NCBI RefSeq assembly: GCF_002858935.1
Contig: NZ_PJRT01000020.1
Location: 62,001-126,000, forward strand
DNA: 64,000 nt
Direction of reading: 5' to 3'
From: Pantoea endophytica
GTDB lineage: Bacteria > Pseudomonadota > Gammaproteobacteria > Enterobacterales > Enterobacteriaceae
Position numbers and translations under genes: made by a program. Below, piece after piece: positions 55,985-64,000 of this stretch; positions within the stretch are counted from its first letter, which is position 1; every line of letters begins with the position of its first letter. Under the pieces are notes generated by a model. It saw nothing but the letters and a program-made list of their open reading frames with translations, did no database searches and was not told the origin of the DNA.

Positions 55985-57433
55985 ATGCAGCGACTCAACC
56001 GTCACGATTTTCCTGGCGCGCACTACAGCGAGCGCGTTATCCAGTTTGGTGAAGGCAACTTCCTGCGCGCCTTTATCGACTGGCAGCTCGACTGGCTCAA
56101 TCAGCATCACAATACCGATGCGGGCGTGGTGGTGGTGCGGCCGCGCAACCGCGTGGTGGAAGAGACACTGAATCAGCAAGATGGCTTATACACCACGCTG
56201 ATTCGCGGACTCAATGCGGCGGGCGAGCAGGCGAGTGAAGCCCGCCTGATCCGCAGCGTGAATCGTGAAATCCAGCCGTATCAGCAGTTTGATGCGTTTC
56301 TCGCGCTGGCACGCGCACCGCAGATGCGCTTTGTCTTCTCCAATACCACAGAAGCCGGCATTGCCTTTGCGGAGCAGGATCGGCTGGACGACACGCCCGC
56401 CTCATCCTTCCCCGGCAAGCTGACGCAGCTGCTGTGGGCGCGCTTCAACCATTTTGCCGGTGCCAGCGATAAAGGTTGGCTGGTGGTGCCCTGTGAACTG
56501 ATCGATTACAACGGCGACACGCTGCGTGAGCTGGTGCTGCGCTACAGCCAGCATTGGCAGCTGCCGCCGGCGTTTGCCCGCTGGGTGCAGGATCACTGCG
56601 CGTTCTACAACACGCTGGTGGATCGCATTGTCACCGGTTATCCGGCGGATAGCGCGGCGATCAAAGCGTCATTAGGCTACGAAGATCGCTATCTGGTGGC
56701 GGGCGAAGTCTATTACCAGTTTGTGATTCAGGGACCAAATGCACTGGCGCAGGAGCTGCAGCTGCACGCGCTGGCACCGGAAGTGAAGCTGGTGGAGGAC
56801 ATCACACCGTACAAAGCGCAAAAGGTGGCGATCCTTAACGGCGCGCACACCGCGCTGGTGCCGGTGGCATTTCAGGCCGGGCTGGAGAGCGTGGGAGAGG
56901 CGATGGATGATGCGCAGATGGCTGGCTTTGTCGATGCGCTGCTGCGCGATGAGGTGATCCCCACGCTGGATCTGCCGCGCGACGAGCTGCACGCCTTTGC
57001 CGACGCGGTGCAGCGTCGCTTCCGCAATCCCTTTATCCGCCATGCGTTGCTCTCCATCGCCCTTAACGGCATGACCAAATTCCGCACCCGTTTGCTGCCG
57101 CAATTGTTGTTGTCGCAGCAGCAAAACGGGCAATGGCCTGTGCGGCTGACCTTCGCCTTTGCCGCGCTGCTGGCCTTTTATCGTGGTGCAGAGGGCAAAC
57201 GTCACTGGCCGCTGCAGGACGACGAACAGTGGCTGCAGCGTTTCGCTGAACTGTGGTCAGCAGTAAATAACGATAAACAGACTCCAGAACAGTTGGTGCG
57301 CGCGGTACTCAGCGACGCCAATCACTGGGGCGAAGATCTCACTCAGCAGCCCGGATTAGTGGCTGCGGTCAGCCAACACCTGCAAAACATCATCGTCCAC
57401 GGGATGCGGACGGCGTTGACACAACTGAGATAA
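55985..57433 (+). CDS. uxaB: tagaturonate reductase (altronate oxidoreductase)
   Basis: 482-residue NAD-dependent mannitol-dehydrogenase-family enzyme that reduces tagaturonate to D-altronate. The N-terminal dinucleotide site is in [20 protein letters not shown]; catalytic-domain pieces are [20 protein letters not shown] and [20 protein letters not shown]. In E. coli uxaB is a separate gene far from uxaCA; here it sits inside the operon between uxaC and uxaA, with a 2-base and a 4-base gap, giving all galacturonate steps down to KDG in one transcript. Confidence 0.96.
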   Translation: MQRLNRHDFPGAHYSERVIQFGEGNFLRAFIDWQLDWLNQHHNTDAGVVVVRPRNRVVEETLNQQDGLYTTLIRGLNAAGEQASEARLIRSVNREIQPYQQFDAFLALARAPQMRFVFSNTTEAGIAFAEQDRLDDTPASSFPGKLTQLLWARFNHFAGASDKGWLVVPCELIDYNGDTLRELVLRYSQHWQLPPAFARWVQDHCAFYNTLVDRIVTGYPADSAAIKASLGYEDRYLVAGEVYYQFVIQGPNALAQELQLHALAPEVKLVEDITPYKAQKVAILNGAHTALVPVAFQAGLESVGEAMDDAQMAGFVDALLRDEVIPTLDLPRDELHAFADAVQRRFRNPFIRHALLSIALNGMTKFRTRLLPQLLLSQQQNGQWPVRLTFAFAALLAFYRGAEGKRHWPLQDDEQWLQRFAELWSAVNNDKQTPEQLVRAVLSDANHWGEDLTQQPGLVAAVSQHLQNIIVHGMRTALTQLR

Positions 57434-57437
57434 CGCT

Positions 57438-58928
57438 ATGCAAGATGCCATTAGAATCCATTCACGCGACAACGTTGCTGTGGCGTTGCGCGATTTGCCA
57501 GCCAATACCCAGGTCGAAATCAATCAACAGGCGATCATCTTGCAGCAGGAGGTTGGACGCGGCCATAAGTTTGCGCTGCAGCCTTTAGCCACCGACGCGC
57601 TGGTGATCAAATACGGTTTGCCGATCGCACACGCCACTCAACCGATTGCGGCCGGCGAGATCATTCACTCCAGCAATGCGCGCACCAACCTAAGCGACGT
57701 GGATGAGTACGACTATCAACCCGATTTTCTCGATCTGCCGCCGCAAGCTGGCGATCGCGACGTGCAGATCTATCGTCGCGCCAGCGGAGAAGTGGGCATC
57801 CGTAATGAGTTATGGATCCTGCCCACCGTGGGCTGCGTCAACGGCATCGCACGGCAAATCCTGACGCGCTTTATGAAAGAGACCAATGACGCCGAAGGCA
57901 TTGATGGCGTGCATCTGTTCAGCCATCCGTTTGGCTGTTCGCAGCTTGGGCAGGATCACGAGAACACCCGCACCATGTTGCAGAACATGGTGCGTCATCC
58001 CAATGCCGGCGCGGTGCTGGTGATTGGGCTTGGCTGCGAGAACAATCAGGTTGATGTGTTTCGTGAAACGCTTGGTGGCTTCGATAGCGATCGCGTGCAG
58101 TTCATGGAGTGCCAGAAGCAGGATGATGAAGTGGAAGCGGGGCTGGAACGTCTGCACGAACTCTATGGTGCCATGCGCGCGGATCAACGCCAGCCGGGCA
58201 AACTCAGCGAGCTAAAGTTTGGTCTGGAGTGCGGCGGTTCGGATGGTTTTTCCGGCATCACCGCCAATCCTATGCTGGGCTGTTTCTCCGACCAGATGAT
58301 TGCCAACGGCGGTACCACGGTGCTGACCGAAGTGCCGGAGATGTTTGGCGCAGAGCGCATTTTGATGAGTCGCTGCCGCGATGAAGCCACCTTTGAAAAA
58401 ACCGTGGCGATGATAAATGACTTCAAGCGCTACTTTATCGATCACCAGCAGCCGATTTATGAGAATCCCTCACCCGGCAACAAAGCGGGCGGCATCACCA
58501 CGCTGGAAGAGAAGTCGCTCGGCTGCACGCAAAAGGCCGGACAAAGTCAGGTGGTGGATGTGCTGAAGTACGGTGAGCGCCTGCATATGCCGGGACTGAA
58601 TCTGTTAAGTGCGCCGGGCAACGATGCGGTTGCAACCAGCGCGCTGGCGGGCGCCGGCTGTCATATGGTGCTGTTTACCACCGGACGCGGCACGCCGTAC
58701 GGCGGTTTTGTGCCGACGGTGAAGATCGCCACCAATACGCAGCTCGCCGAGAAGAAGCCGCACTGGATCGATTTTAATGCCGGGCGTTTGCTTGAAGGAA
58801 TGAGTATGGCGGAGATGCTGGAGGACTTCGTCGACATGATTGTGGCGATTGCCAATGGCCAACCCGCGCGCAACGAAACTAATGATTTTCGCGAGTTAGC
58901 CATCTTTAAAAGCGGTGTGACCTTGTAA
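57438..58928 (+). CDS. uxaA: altronate dehydratase
   Basis: 496-residue iron-dependent dehydratase that turns D-altronate into 2-keto-3-deoxygluconate, the common KDG intermediate. The N-terminal ~75 residues form the SAF-like domain (HATQPIAAGEIIHSSNARTN). The main domain has VGCVNGIARQILTRFM, HPFGCSQLGQDHENTRTML and ECGGSDGFSGITANPMLG, all characteristic of UxaA. Cysteines in these motifs fit its metal need. Last gene of the operon; a palindrome follows six bases after its stop. Confidence 0.97.
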   Translation: MQDAIRIHSRDNVAVALRDLPANTQVEINQQAIILQQEVGRGHKFALQPLATDALVIKYGLPIAHATQPIAAGEIIHSSNARTNLSDVDEYDYQPDFLDLPPQAGDRDVQIYRRASGEVGIRNELWILPTVGCVNGIARQILTRFMKETNDAEGIDGVHLFSHPFGCSQLGQDHENTRTMLQNMVRHPNAGAVLVIGLGCENNQVDVFRETLGGFDSDRVQFMECQKQDDEVEAGLERLHELYGAMRADQRQPGKLSELKFGLECGGSDGFSGITANPMLGCFSDQMIANGGTTVLTEVPEMFGAERILMSRCRDEATFEKTVAMINDFKRYFIDHQQPIYENPSPGNKAGGITTLEEKSLGCTQKAGQSQVVDVLKYGERLHMPGLNLLSAPGNDAVATSALAGAGCHMVLFTTGRGTPYGGFVPTVKIATNTQLAEKKPHWIDFNAGRLLEGMSMAEMLEDFVDMIVAIANGQPARNETNDFRELAIFKSGVTL

Positions 58929-58933
58929 AACCA

Positions 58934-58953
58934 GGTCGCCATGAATGGCGACC
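58934..58953. repeat. short perfect palindrome after uxaA
   Basis: GGTCGCCAT-GA-ATGGCGACC forms a perfect 9-base-arm hairpin between convergent uxaA and sstT. It resembles the palindrome after rnr in design. It may stop or protect the uxaCBA mRNA, though only a weak AT-rich tail follows. Confidence 0.65.
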
Positions 58954-58971
58954 TATTCAAAAAACCTTACC

Positions 58972-60219
58972 TTACTCCGATTCTGACACCGTACGACGCG
59001 GCTGGCGCTCGGCTTCGGCCTGGCATACGGCCGCGGTAAACAGAATATCCGTCGAGGAGTTCAGCGCAGTCTCGGCGGAATCCTGCAGCACGCCAATAAT
59101 AAAGCCCACCGCCACTACCTGCATCGCCAAATCATTTGGAATACCAAACATGTTGCAGGCTACCGGGATCAGCAGCAGCGAACCGCCGGCCACACCGGAT
59201 GCGCCACAAGCACACAGTGACGCTACCAGACTCAACAGAATGGCGGTTGGAACATCCACCGCAATACCCAGCGTATGTACTGCCGCCAGCGTCAACACCG
59301 TGATGGTGATGGATGCGCCAGCCATGCTGATGGTGGCACCCAGCGGGATCGACACGGAATACGTGTCTTCATCCAGATTGAGACGTTTCGCCAGCGCCAT
59401 ATTGACCGGAATGTTGGCCGCTGAACTGCGGGTGAAGAACGCGGTGACGCCACTTTCACGCATGCAGGTAAACACCAGCGGATACGGGTTGCGGCGAATC
59501 TTCTGGAACACCAGCATTGGGTTGATTACCAGCGCCATAATCAGCATGCAGCCGAGCAGCAGCGCCAGCAGATTGGCGTATTCCCACAGCGCGTCAAAGC
59601 CGGTTGAGGCGAGAATAGAGGCCACCAGACCAAAAATTCCCAGCGGCGCACAGCGGATCACACAGCGCACGACCCAGGTCGCGGCATTGGACGCGTCATT
59701 AAGAAACGCTTTGCTGCTTGGGCTGGCATGACGAAACGCCAGCCCCAATCCCAGCGCCCACACCAAAATACCGATGTAGTTGGCATTCATCAGCGCTTCA
59801 ATCGGGTTCGACACCATGCTCATCAGCAAACCGTGCAGCACTTCGGTAATACCCGACGGCGGCGTAATTTGCGTGGCGCCGACGTTCATCGACAGCGTCT
59901 GAGGGAACAGATGGCTGAAGATCACCGCCACAACCGCAGCAAAGAACGTGCTGAGCAGATACAGCATGATAATCGGGCGGATATTGGTTTTTTGTCCCTG
60001 CTGATGGTTAGCGATCGAAGAGATTACCAGCACCAAAACCAACAGCGGCGCGACGGCTTTTAGCGCACGCACGAACAGCTCACCCAGCAAGCCAACGGCC
60101 AGTGCGGCATCGCGTGAGAACCACGCCAGCGCCACGCCCGCCACCAGGCCGATCATGATTTGTTTTACCAGGCTTCCTGCGAACAGTGCGCCCAGACGTC
60201 CAATAAAGTTGTTTTGCAT
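58972..60219 (-). CDS. sstT: SstT, sodium-coupled serine/threonine symporter
   Basis: 415-residue DAACS-family (dicarboxylate/amino acid:cation symporter) permease for serine and threonine. About eight to nine hydrophobic helices and two hairpins are present; the serine-rich hairpin tip and conserved parts appear as [40 protein letters not shown] and [20 protein letters not shown]. It lies between uxaA and alx, the same neighbourhood as in E. coli (alx-sstT-...-uxaA). Confidence 0.97.
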   Translation of the reverse strand: MQNNFIGRLGALFAGSLVKQIMIGLVAGVALAWFSRDAALAVGLLGELFVRALKAVAPLLVLVLVISSIANHQQGQKTNIRPIIMLYLLSTFFAAVVAVIFSHLFPQTLSMNVGATQITPPSGITEVLHGLLMSMVSNPIEALMNANYIGILVWALGLGLAFRHASPSSKAFLNDASNAATWVVRCVIRCAPLGIFGLVASILASTGFDALWEYANLLALLLGCMLIMALVINPMLVFQKIRRNPYPLVFTCMRESGVTAFFTRSSAANIPVNMALAKRLNLDEDTYSVSIPLGATISMAGASITITVLTLAAVHTLGIAVDVPTAILLSLVASLCACGASGVAGGSLLLIPVACNMFGIPNDLAMQVVAVGFIIGVLQDSAETALNSSTDILFTAAVCQAEAERQPRRTVSESE

Positions 60220-60422
60220 ATCACAGTCTTTTTATATTCGCGGTCATGAGTATTGTGCGCGGTTCCACCACGCACAACGGTTTGCCTGGCGGAGTATAAG
60301 GAAAAGAGCTTATGAGGAAAGAGATAATTCTGTGCATGCGCAGCAGATCGGTTTTTTGATCTGCTGATGATGGGAAGTGTGACAGATATATAAAAGGTGA
60401 AGGTTGCCACTGGCGAAACAAA

Positions 60423-60447
60423 GCAGGGGCGATTAGCGCCCCTGCAG
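60423..60447 (-). terminator. terminator after alx
   Basis: GCAGGGGCG / CGCCCCTGC with a 5-base loop; on the minus strand it is followed by TTTGTTT, a few bases after the alx stop. Confidence 0.85.
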
Positions 60448-60451
60448 AAGA

Positions 60452-61423
60452 TTATGGTGAGATCTTCTTCTGGTCGTTTCTGTGGTTTACCCAGGCGTTG
60501 ATCAGCAGCGTACCGCCGAGAATTACACCCACCACCGTCAGCGAGATGCCGACGGGAATGTGATAGAACTCGACAATCAGCATTTTGATACCGATAAACA
60601 CCAGCACAATCGCCAGGCCATATTTCAGCATCGAGAAACGCTCCGCGACGTTAGCCAGCAGGAAGTACATGGCGCGCAGGCCGAGAATCGCAAACAGGTT
60701 GGAAGTCAGCACAATGAACGGATCGGTGGTCACCGCGAAGATCGCGGGAATGCTGTCCACGGCGAAAATCACATCGCTCAGTTCAACCATGATCAGCACC
60801 AGCAGCAGCGGCGTAGCAAACAGCACACCGTTTTTGCGGGTGAAGAACTTCTCGCCGTCCAGACTATCGGTCATGCGCAGATGCTTGCGCAGCCAGCGTA
60901 CCACCGGCTTGTCACCCACCGTGCTGTCATCTTCCTCTTTCGCCAGCGCCATTTTCAGGCCGGTAAACAGCAGGAAGGCGCCGAACACGTATAGGATCCA
61001 GCTGAACTGAGTAACCAAATAGCTGCCAGCGAAGATCATGATGGTACGCAGCACAATCGCGCCCAATACGCCATAAATCAGCACGCGGCGCTGCAGGTTG
61101 GCCGGTACAGCGAAGTAGCTAAACAGCATCAGCCAGACAAAGACGTTATCCACCGCCAGCGCTTTCTCTAAAACGTAGCCAGTGAGGAAGGCGAGGGTTT
61201 GCGCGGTGGCAACTTCGCGCCCGGCGGTGCCGTCGAGATACCACCAGAAGGCGGCGCTGAACAGCAGTGAAACTGACACCCAAATCAGCGACCAGACCGC
61301 TGCTTGTTTGAATGACATGGTTTGTGCGCCGCGTCGGCCCTGTAATAGCAGATCGATCGCCAGCATGATGAGCACTACGACAGCGAAGCTGCCCCAAAGT
61401 AACGGTGTGCCAACTGAGTGCAT
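60452..61423 (-). CDS. alx: Alx, TerC-family membrane protein (manganese export)
   Basis: 323-residue inner-membrane TerC-family protein with about nine helices. The acidic metal-type motifs are [20 protein letters not shown] and [20 protein letters not shown], and the family block [20 protein letters not shown] follows. In E. coli Alx exports or balances manganese and is induced by alkaline pH and Mn through its riboswitch leader; the same leader type is visible here upstream. Own terminator downstream. Confidence 0.96.
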   Translation of the reverse strand: MHSVGTPLLWGSFAVVVLIMLAIDLLLQGRRGAQTMSFKQAAVWSLIWVSVSLLFSAAFWWYLDGTAGREVATAQTLAFLTGYVLEKALAVDNVFVWLMLFSYFAVPANLQRRVLIYGVLGAIVLRTIMIFAGSYLVTQFSWILYVFGAFLLFTGLKMALAKEEDDSTVGDKPVVRWLRKHLRMTDSLDGEKFFTRKNGVLFATPLLLVLIMVELSDVIFAVDSIPAIFAVTTDPFIVLTSNLFAILGLRAMYFLLANVAERFSMLKYGLAIVLVFIGIKMLIVEFYHIPVGISLTVVGVILGGTLLINAWVNHRNDQKKISP

Positions 61424-61439
61424 AGTCGTATCCTTTTCC

Positions 61440-61640
61440 AGAAATAAAAAAGCGGCTGAAGTCAGAAGACGTCAGCCGCTTTGATCGTGCTGCAAGCAAA
61501 CCTCGCCTTCCGGCAAGGTCTCACTTACAACTCAGAATAGATTCCGGGTTGCCTGACGACCGGATGCGTAACGTATATTGCGTGGCGCATCGTAATGACG
61601 ATCAATCAGCGTAGAAGTTACTCCCCTTTGCAGCGCTAAA
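61440..61640 (-). ncRNA. yybP-ykoY manganese riboswitch (alx leader)
   Basis: On the minus strand the hallmark purine-rich run AAAGGGGAGTAACTTC starts the element near 61629, followed by the second conserved stretch near the three-way junction (GCAACCCGGAAT and GTGAGACCTTGCCGGAAGGC). It ends in a strong terminator hairpin, AAGCGGCTGA / TCAGCCGCTT, with a T-run at 61441-61482, directly before the alx ribosome site. yybP-ykoY RNAs bind Mn2+; E. coli alx and mntP have this leader. Start is placed by the motif, not mapped. Confidence 0.85.
61449..61482 (-). terminator. terminator hairpin of the alx riboswitch
   Basis: AAAGCGGCTGA and TCAGCCGCTTT pair around an inner ACG/CTTCTGACT loop region, followed by TTTATTTC on the minus strand. 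It lies between the riboswitch aptamer and the alx start, the place of an expression platform. Confidence 0.8.
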
Positions 61641-61694
61641 CATACGGAGTTCGATAATCGCTTTCAAGAGGGCTCTGGAAATGTTTTGCAATAT

Positions 61695-62681
61695 TTACAC
61701 TTCAGCCTGATCCGCCGGGAATACCACGCCGGTCTGGCGGCGGATTTCCGTGAGCAGTTGCGCCGTAATACGTGAGTTTTCTAAGGCCGCATGCTCAACT
61801 TCACCGGCTTCCACCAATTTAGCGAAGGTTTCGGCTTCATACAGCATGGTATTGATGTGCTGCGGCTGCGTCAGGTTTTGGCTCTCGCCACCGCGCGGGA
61901 TAAAGCGCAGTTGCTGGCACTCGGAGATCTTTTCAATCACCAGCGATCCCGCTTCGCCCTGAATTTCACTCGGGATCAGTGAATCGCTGACCTTTGAGTG
62001 CAGCAGCGTGACATCAAAATCGCCGTAGCCCAGCACCACCACGCCATGCGCATCAACGCCACTTTCCAGCAGGGAAGCTTGCGCCTTGACCTGCTGTGGC
62101 GCACCCCACAAGGTGACAGCGGCGGCAAGGCAGTAAAAGCCGATATCCATCATCGAGCCATTTGACCAGCGAGGATTAAAGGTATTCGGGTTCTCGCCAT
62201 CCAGATAGCGCTGATAACGCGAGGAATACTGGCAATAGTTGATCAAGGCTTTACGCAGTTTGCCCAATTGCGGCAGCGTTTTTTGCAGTTGCTGGAAGGT
62301 GGGCAGGCTGGCGGTTTTAAAGGCTTCGAACAGCACCACCTGATGCTGGCGCGCGCAGGCAATCATCGCCTCGGCTTCACGCAGATTAGACGCCATCGGC
62401 TTCTCGCAAATCACATGCTTACCGTGCGACATAAACAGTATCGCCTGCTCACTGTGCAGCGCATTTGGACTGGCGATATACACCGCATCGATCTCACTGC
62501 TGGCGGCAAGCTCATCCAGAGAGGTGAAGGTCAGCTTGCAGGGATAATCCACCACAAACGCGTCGGCCTGCTGCTGACTACGCGAATAGACGCCGCTCAA
62601 CTTCATTTTGCCGGTTTCATGCGCGGCGTCGATAAACTGGCGGGTAATCCAGTTGGTTCCCACGATGGCGAAACGAATCAC
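61695..62681 (-). CDS. ygjR: YgjR, Gfo/Idh/MocA-family oxidoreductase
   Basis: 328-residue NAD(P)-dependent oxidoreductase, the same length as E. coli YgjR; substrate unknown. The N-terminal Rossmann motif is FAIVGTNWITRQFIDAAHET, the nicotinamide-site EKP motif is ICEKPMASNLREAE, and the C-terminal domain includes YRQYSSRYQRYLDG-type NYCQYSSRYQRYLDGENPNT and ITAQLLTEIRRQTGVVFPAD. The start is GTG at 62681, with AGGAG eight bases upstream, giving the E. coli-like MIRFAIVG; the frame is open 95 codons further but in unrelated sequence. Divergent from clcB. Confidence 0.92.
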   Translation of the reverse strand: MIRFAIVGTNWITRQFIDAAHETGKMKLSGVYSRSQQQADAFVVDYPCKLTFTSLDELAASSEIDAVYIASPNALHSEQAILFMSHGKHVICEKPMASNLREAEAMIACARQHQVVLFEAFKTASLPTFQQLQKTLPQLGKLRKALINYCQYSSRYQRYLDGENPNTFNPRWSNGSMMDIGFYCLAAAVTLWGAPQQVKAQASLLESGVDAHGVVVLGYGDFDVTLLHSKVSDSLIPSEIQGEAGSLVIEKISECQQLRFIPRGGESQNLTQPQHINTMLYEAETFAKLVEAGEVEHAALENSRITAQLLTEIRRQTGVVFPADQAEV

Positions 62682-62820
62682 GTGCTGCTCTCCTGCTAAA
62701 GTAAAACGGCAGAGTAACATGTTCATCTGAGCGCCAGGCAGGCGAAATTTGATCCTGAGATCCGCATTCCAATATGATGATGCCGCACAACTTTTTAACC
62801 GACTTAGCGGGGACGCGCGG

Positions 62821-64000
62821 GTGAGTGGAAGTAAACATGCTCTGAACTGGACCACATTACTGATTGCCATCCCCGTTGGATGTGTGGCCTCGCTGGTGAC
62901 GCTGGCCTTTCGCGGCGTGATTGAATTGATCAACCATCTGCTATTCAACAGTGACAGTGAAATCACCGTGGCGATGCATGTCTGGCCGTGGATCTTCTGG
63001 CCGCTGCTGGTGGGCGCCGGCGGCGTATTGGCCGGTTTTTTCCTGCGCTATGCGGTGGCGATTGAGAAACAGGAAACGGTGCAGACCGATTATCTGGAGG
63101 TGATTAACGCGCGGCTCGATGCGGTACCAACCAAAACCTCGCTGTTCCGTGCGCTGTCATCGATGGCCAGCATCGGCAGCGGCGCGTCGATTGGTAAAGA
63201 GGGGCCGATGGTGCAGCTCTCGGCGCTGAGCGGCAGTTTAATCGGGCGCTGGCTGCCGAAATCGTTGAATCTGCGTAACAGCGATATCGTAGCGATGGCC
63301 GCTGCTGCTGGGCTTTCATCGGTGTATCACGCGCCGCTGGCGTCGGCGATATTTGTCGCAGAAATCGCGTTTGGCATCTCGGCGCTGCAACGCTTGATTC
63401 CGCTGATTGTGTCATCGGCGGTAGCGGTGATGACCATGTGGTCGTTGGGGTTTCGCAGCGCCCTTTATCCGTTATCCGAAGCGCTGTTCCAGATGGATAT
63501 CAGCAGCTTGCTGATGACGCTGCTGATTGGTTTCGTCGCCGGTATCGCCGGTTGGCTGCTGATCAAACTGATTGCGCGCAGCAAGGCGCTGTTTGGTCGC
63601 GTGCATTCGCTGCCGCTGCGGCTGGGCGCGGGTGGGTTAGCGGTGGGCTTTCTGGCGCTGATCTCCACCGATATTCTCGGTAACGGCTACGAAGTGATCG
63701 TGAAAATCATTGATGGCCAATATGTTTTGATGGGTTTACTGGGATTGCTGGTGCTCAAAACGCTGGCGACCACGCTGTCGGTGGGTTCCAACGCGGTGGG
63801 CGGGCTGTTTACCCCTTCCTTATTGATCGGCGCACTGCTCGGCGTGGCGCTGGCGCAGATGGGTGTGATGCTGCATTTACCGGTCGGCAATACTTTGCTG
63901 TATGCGGCCATCGGCATGGCGGCGGTGCTGGCGGCGGTCAGCCAGGCACCGTTAATGGCGATGCTGATGGTGCTTGAGATGACGCTGAATAGCAGCCTGC
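62821..64000 (+). CDS. clcB: CLC-family chloride channel/antiporter, 5' part (3' end outside window)
   Basis: First 393 codons of a CLC protein that runs off the right edge. Key motifs are GSGASIGKEGPMVQL (the G(K/R)EGP filter segment with the gating Glu), LSSVYHAPLASAIFVAEIAF, and SVGSNAVGGLFTPSLLIGAL (the GxFxP segment). At least nine hydrophobic helices are visible. It resembles ClcB more than ClcA because the N-terminal GSGIP motif is not present. The GTG at 62821 has GGGGA eight bases upstream. Physiologically such proteins help acid resistance as Cl-/H+ exchangers. The symbol is by resemblance. Confidence 0.85.
   Translation, partial: MSGSKHALNWTTLLIAIPVGCVASLVTLAFRGVIELINHLLFNSDSEITVAMHVWPWIFWPLLVGAGGVLAGFFLRYAVAIEKQETVQTDYLEVINARLDAVPTKTSLFRALSSMASIGSGASIGKEGPMVQLSALSGSLIGRWLPKSLNLRNSDIVAMAAAAGLSSVYHAPLASAIFVAEIAFGISALQRLIPLIVSSAVAVMTMWSLGFRSALYPLSEALFQMDISSLLMTLLIGFVAGIAGWLLIKLIARSKALFGRVHSLPLRLGAGGLAVGFLALISTDILGNGYEVIVKIIDGQYVLMGLLGLLVLKTLATTLSVGSNAVGGLFTPSLLIGALLGVALAQMGVMLHLPVGNTLLYAAIGMAAVLAAVSQAPLMAMLMVLEMTLNSSL

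Noticed and set aside
62821..63415. Minus-strand frames opposite the start of clcB
   Set aside because: They oppose a clear CLC channel gene whose frame runs off the window edge.

Overview
The window is chromosomal DNA of an enterobacterium, most likely Pantoea/Erwinia (Erwiniaceae). The proteins are close to Escherichia coli proteins in length and sequence, but the gene order joins two blocks that lie apart in E. coli, and uxaB sits inside a uxaC-uxaB-uxaA operon. The genus is an inference from gene order and protein similarity. There is no insertion sequence, prophage, CRISPR array or tRNA.

Left block (1-31600) matches E. coli minutes ~94-96. It holds rnr (partial), rlmB, aidB, bsmA, yjfP, the ribosomal operon rpsF-priB-rpsR-rplI, ytfB, fklB, cpdB, cysQ, ytfJ, ytfK, ytfL/paeA, tamA-tamB-ytfP, ppa, fbp, mpl, darP, pmbA and cybC. 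Inserted into this order are two chemoreceptor genes, each with a flagellar sigma-28-type promoter, a Phd/ParE-type toxin-antitoxin pair after fklB, a DUF441 membrane protein and a LprI-like secreted protein. The msrA gene expected between ytfL and tamA is missing.

Central accessory cluster (31601-39340). Nine genes on one strand, tightly spaced, encode a small stand-alone PRD protein, a glycine-rich SFCGS protein, a DUF4312 protein, two membrane proteins (DUF4311, DUF4310), a metal-dependent amidohydrolase, a DgaE-type PLP ammonia lyase, a DgaF-type KDGP aldolase and a large PRD/EIIB/EIIA transcription regulator. The enzymes predict deacylation of an N-substituted 2-amino sugar acid (or its phosphate), ammonia elimination to 2-keto-3-deoxy-6-phosphogluconate, and cleavage to pyruvate and glyceraldehyde 3-phosphate. 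The four conserved proteins of unknown function look like an uncharacterised, possibly phosphorylation-linked, uptake system. This is the best candidate here for an undescribed system. It lies exactly where the two E. coli synteny blocks meet and is followed by a repeat with a 41-bp tandem duplication.

Right block (39341-64000) matches E. coli minutes ~68-71. It holds yhaJ, yhaK, dolP, diaA, yraN, lpoA, rsmI, the RNase P RNA gene rnpB, yqjG, yqjF, yqjK-yqjE-yqjD, yqjC, mzrA-yqjA, the hexuronate regulon (exuR, exuT, uxaC-uxaB-uxaA), sstT, alx behind a yybP-ykoY manganese riboswitch, ygjR and the start of a CLC chloride-channel gene. The spermidine exporter mdtJI is inserted after rnpB and is preceded by a 32-codon upstream reading frame that may be a polyamine-sensing leader peptide.

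The gaps carry several families of palindromic repeats typical of these genomes. Visible regulatory elements include ExuR-like operators at three hexuronate promoters, CRP-like sites before uxaC and before the accessory cluster, an rpsF promoter and leader, and many intrinsic terminators.
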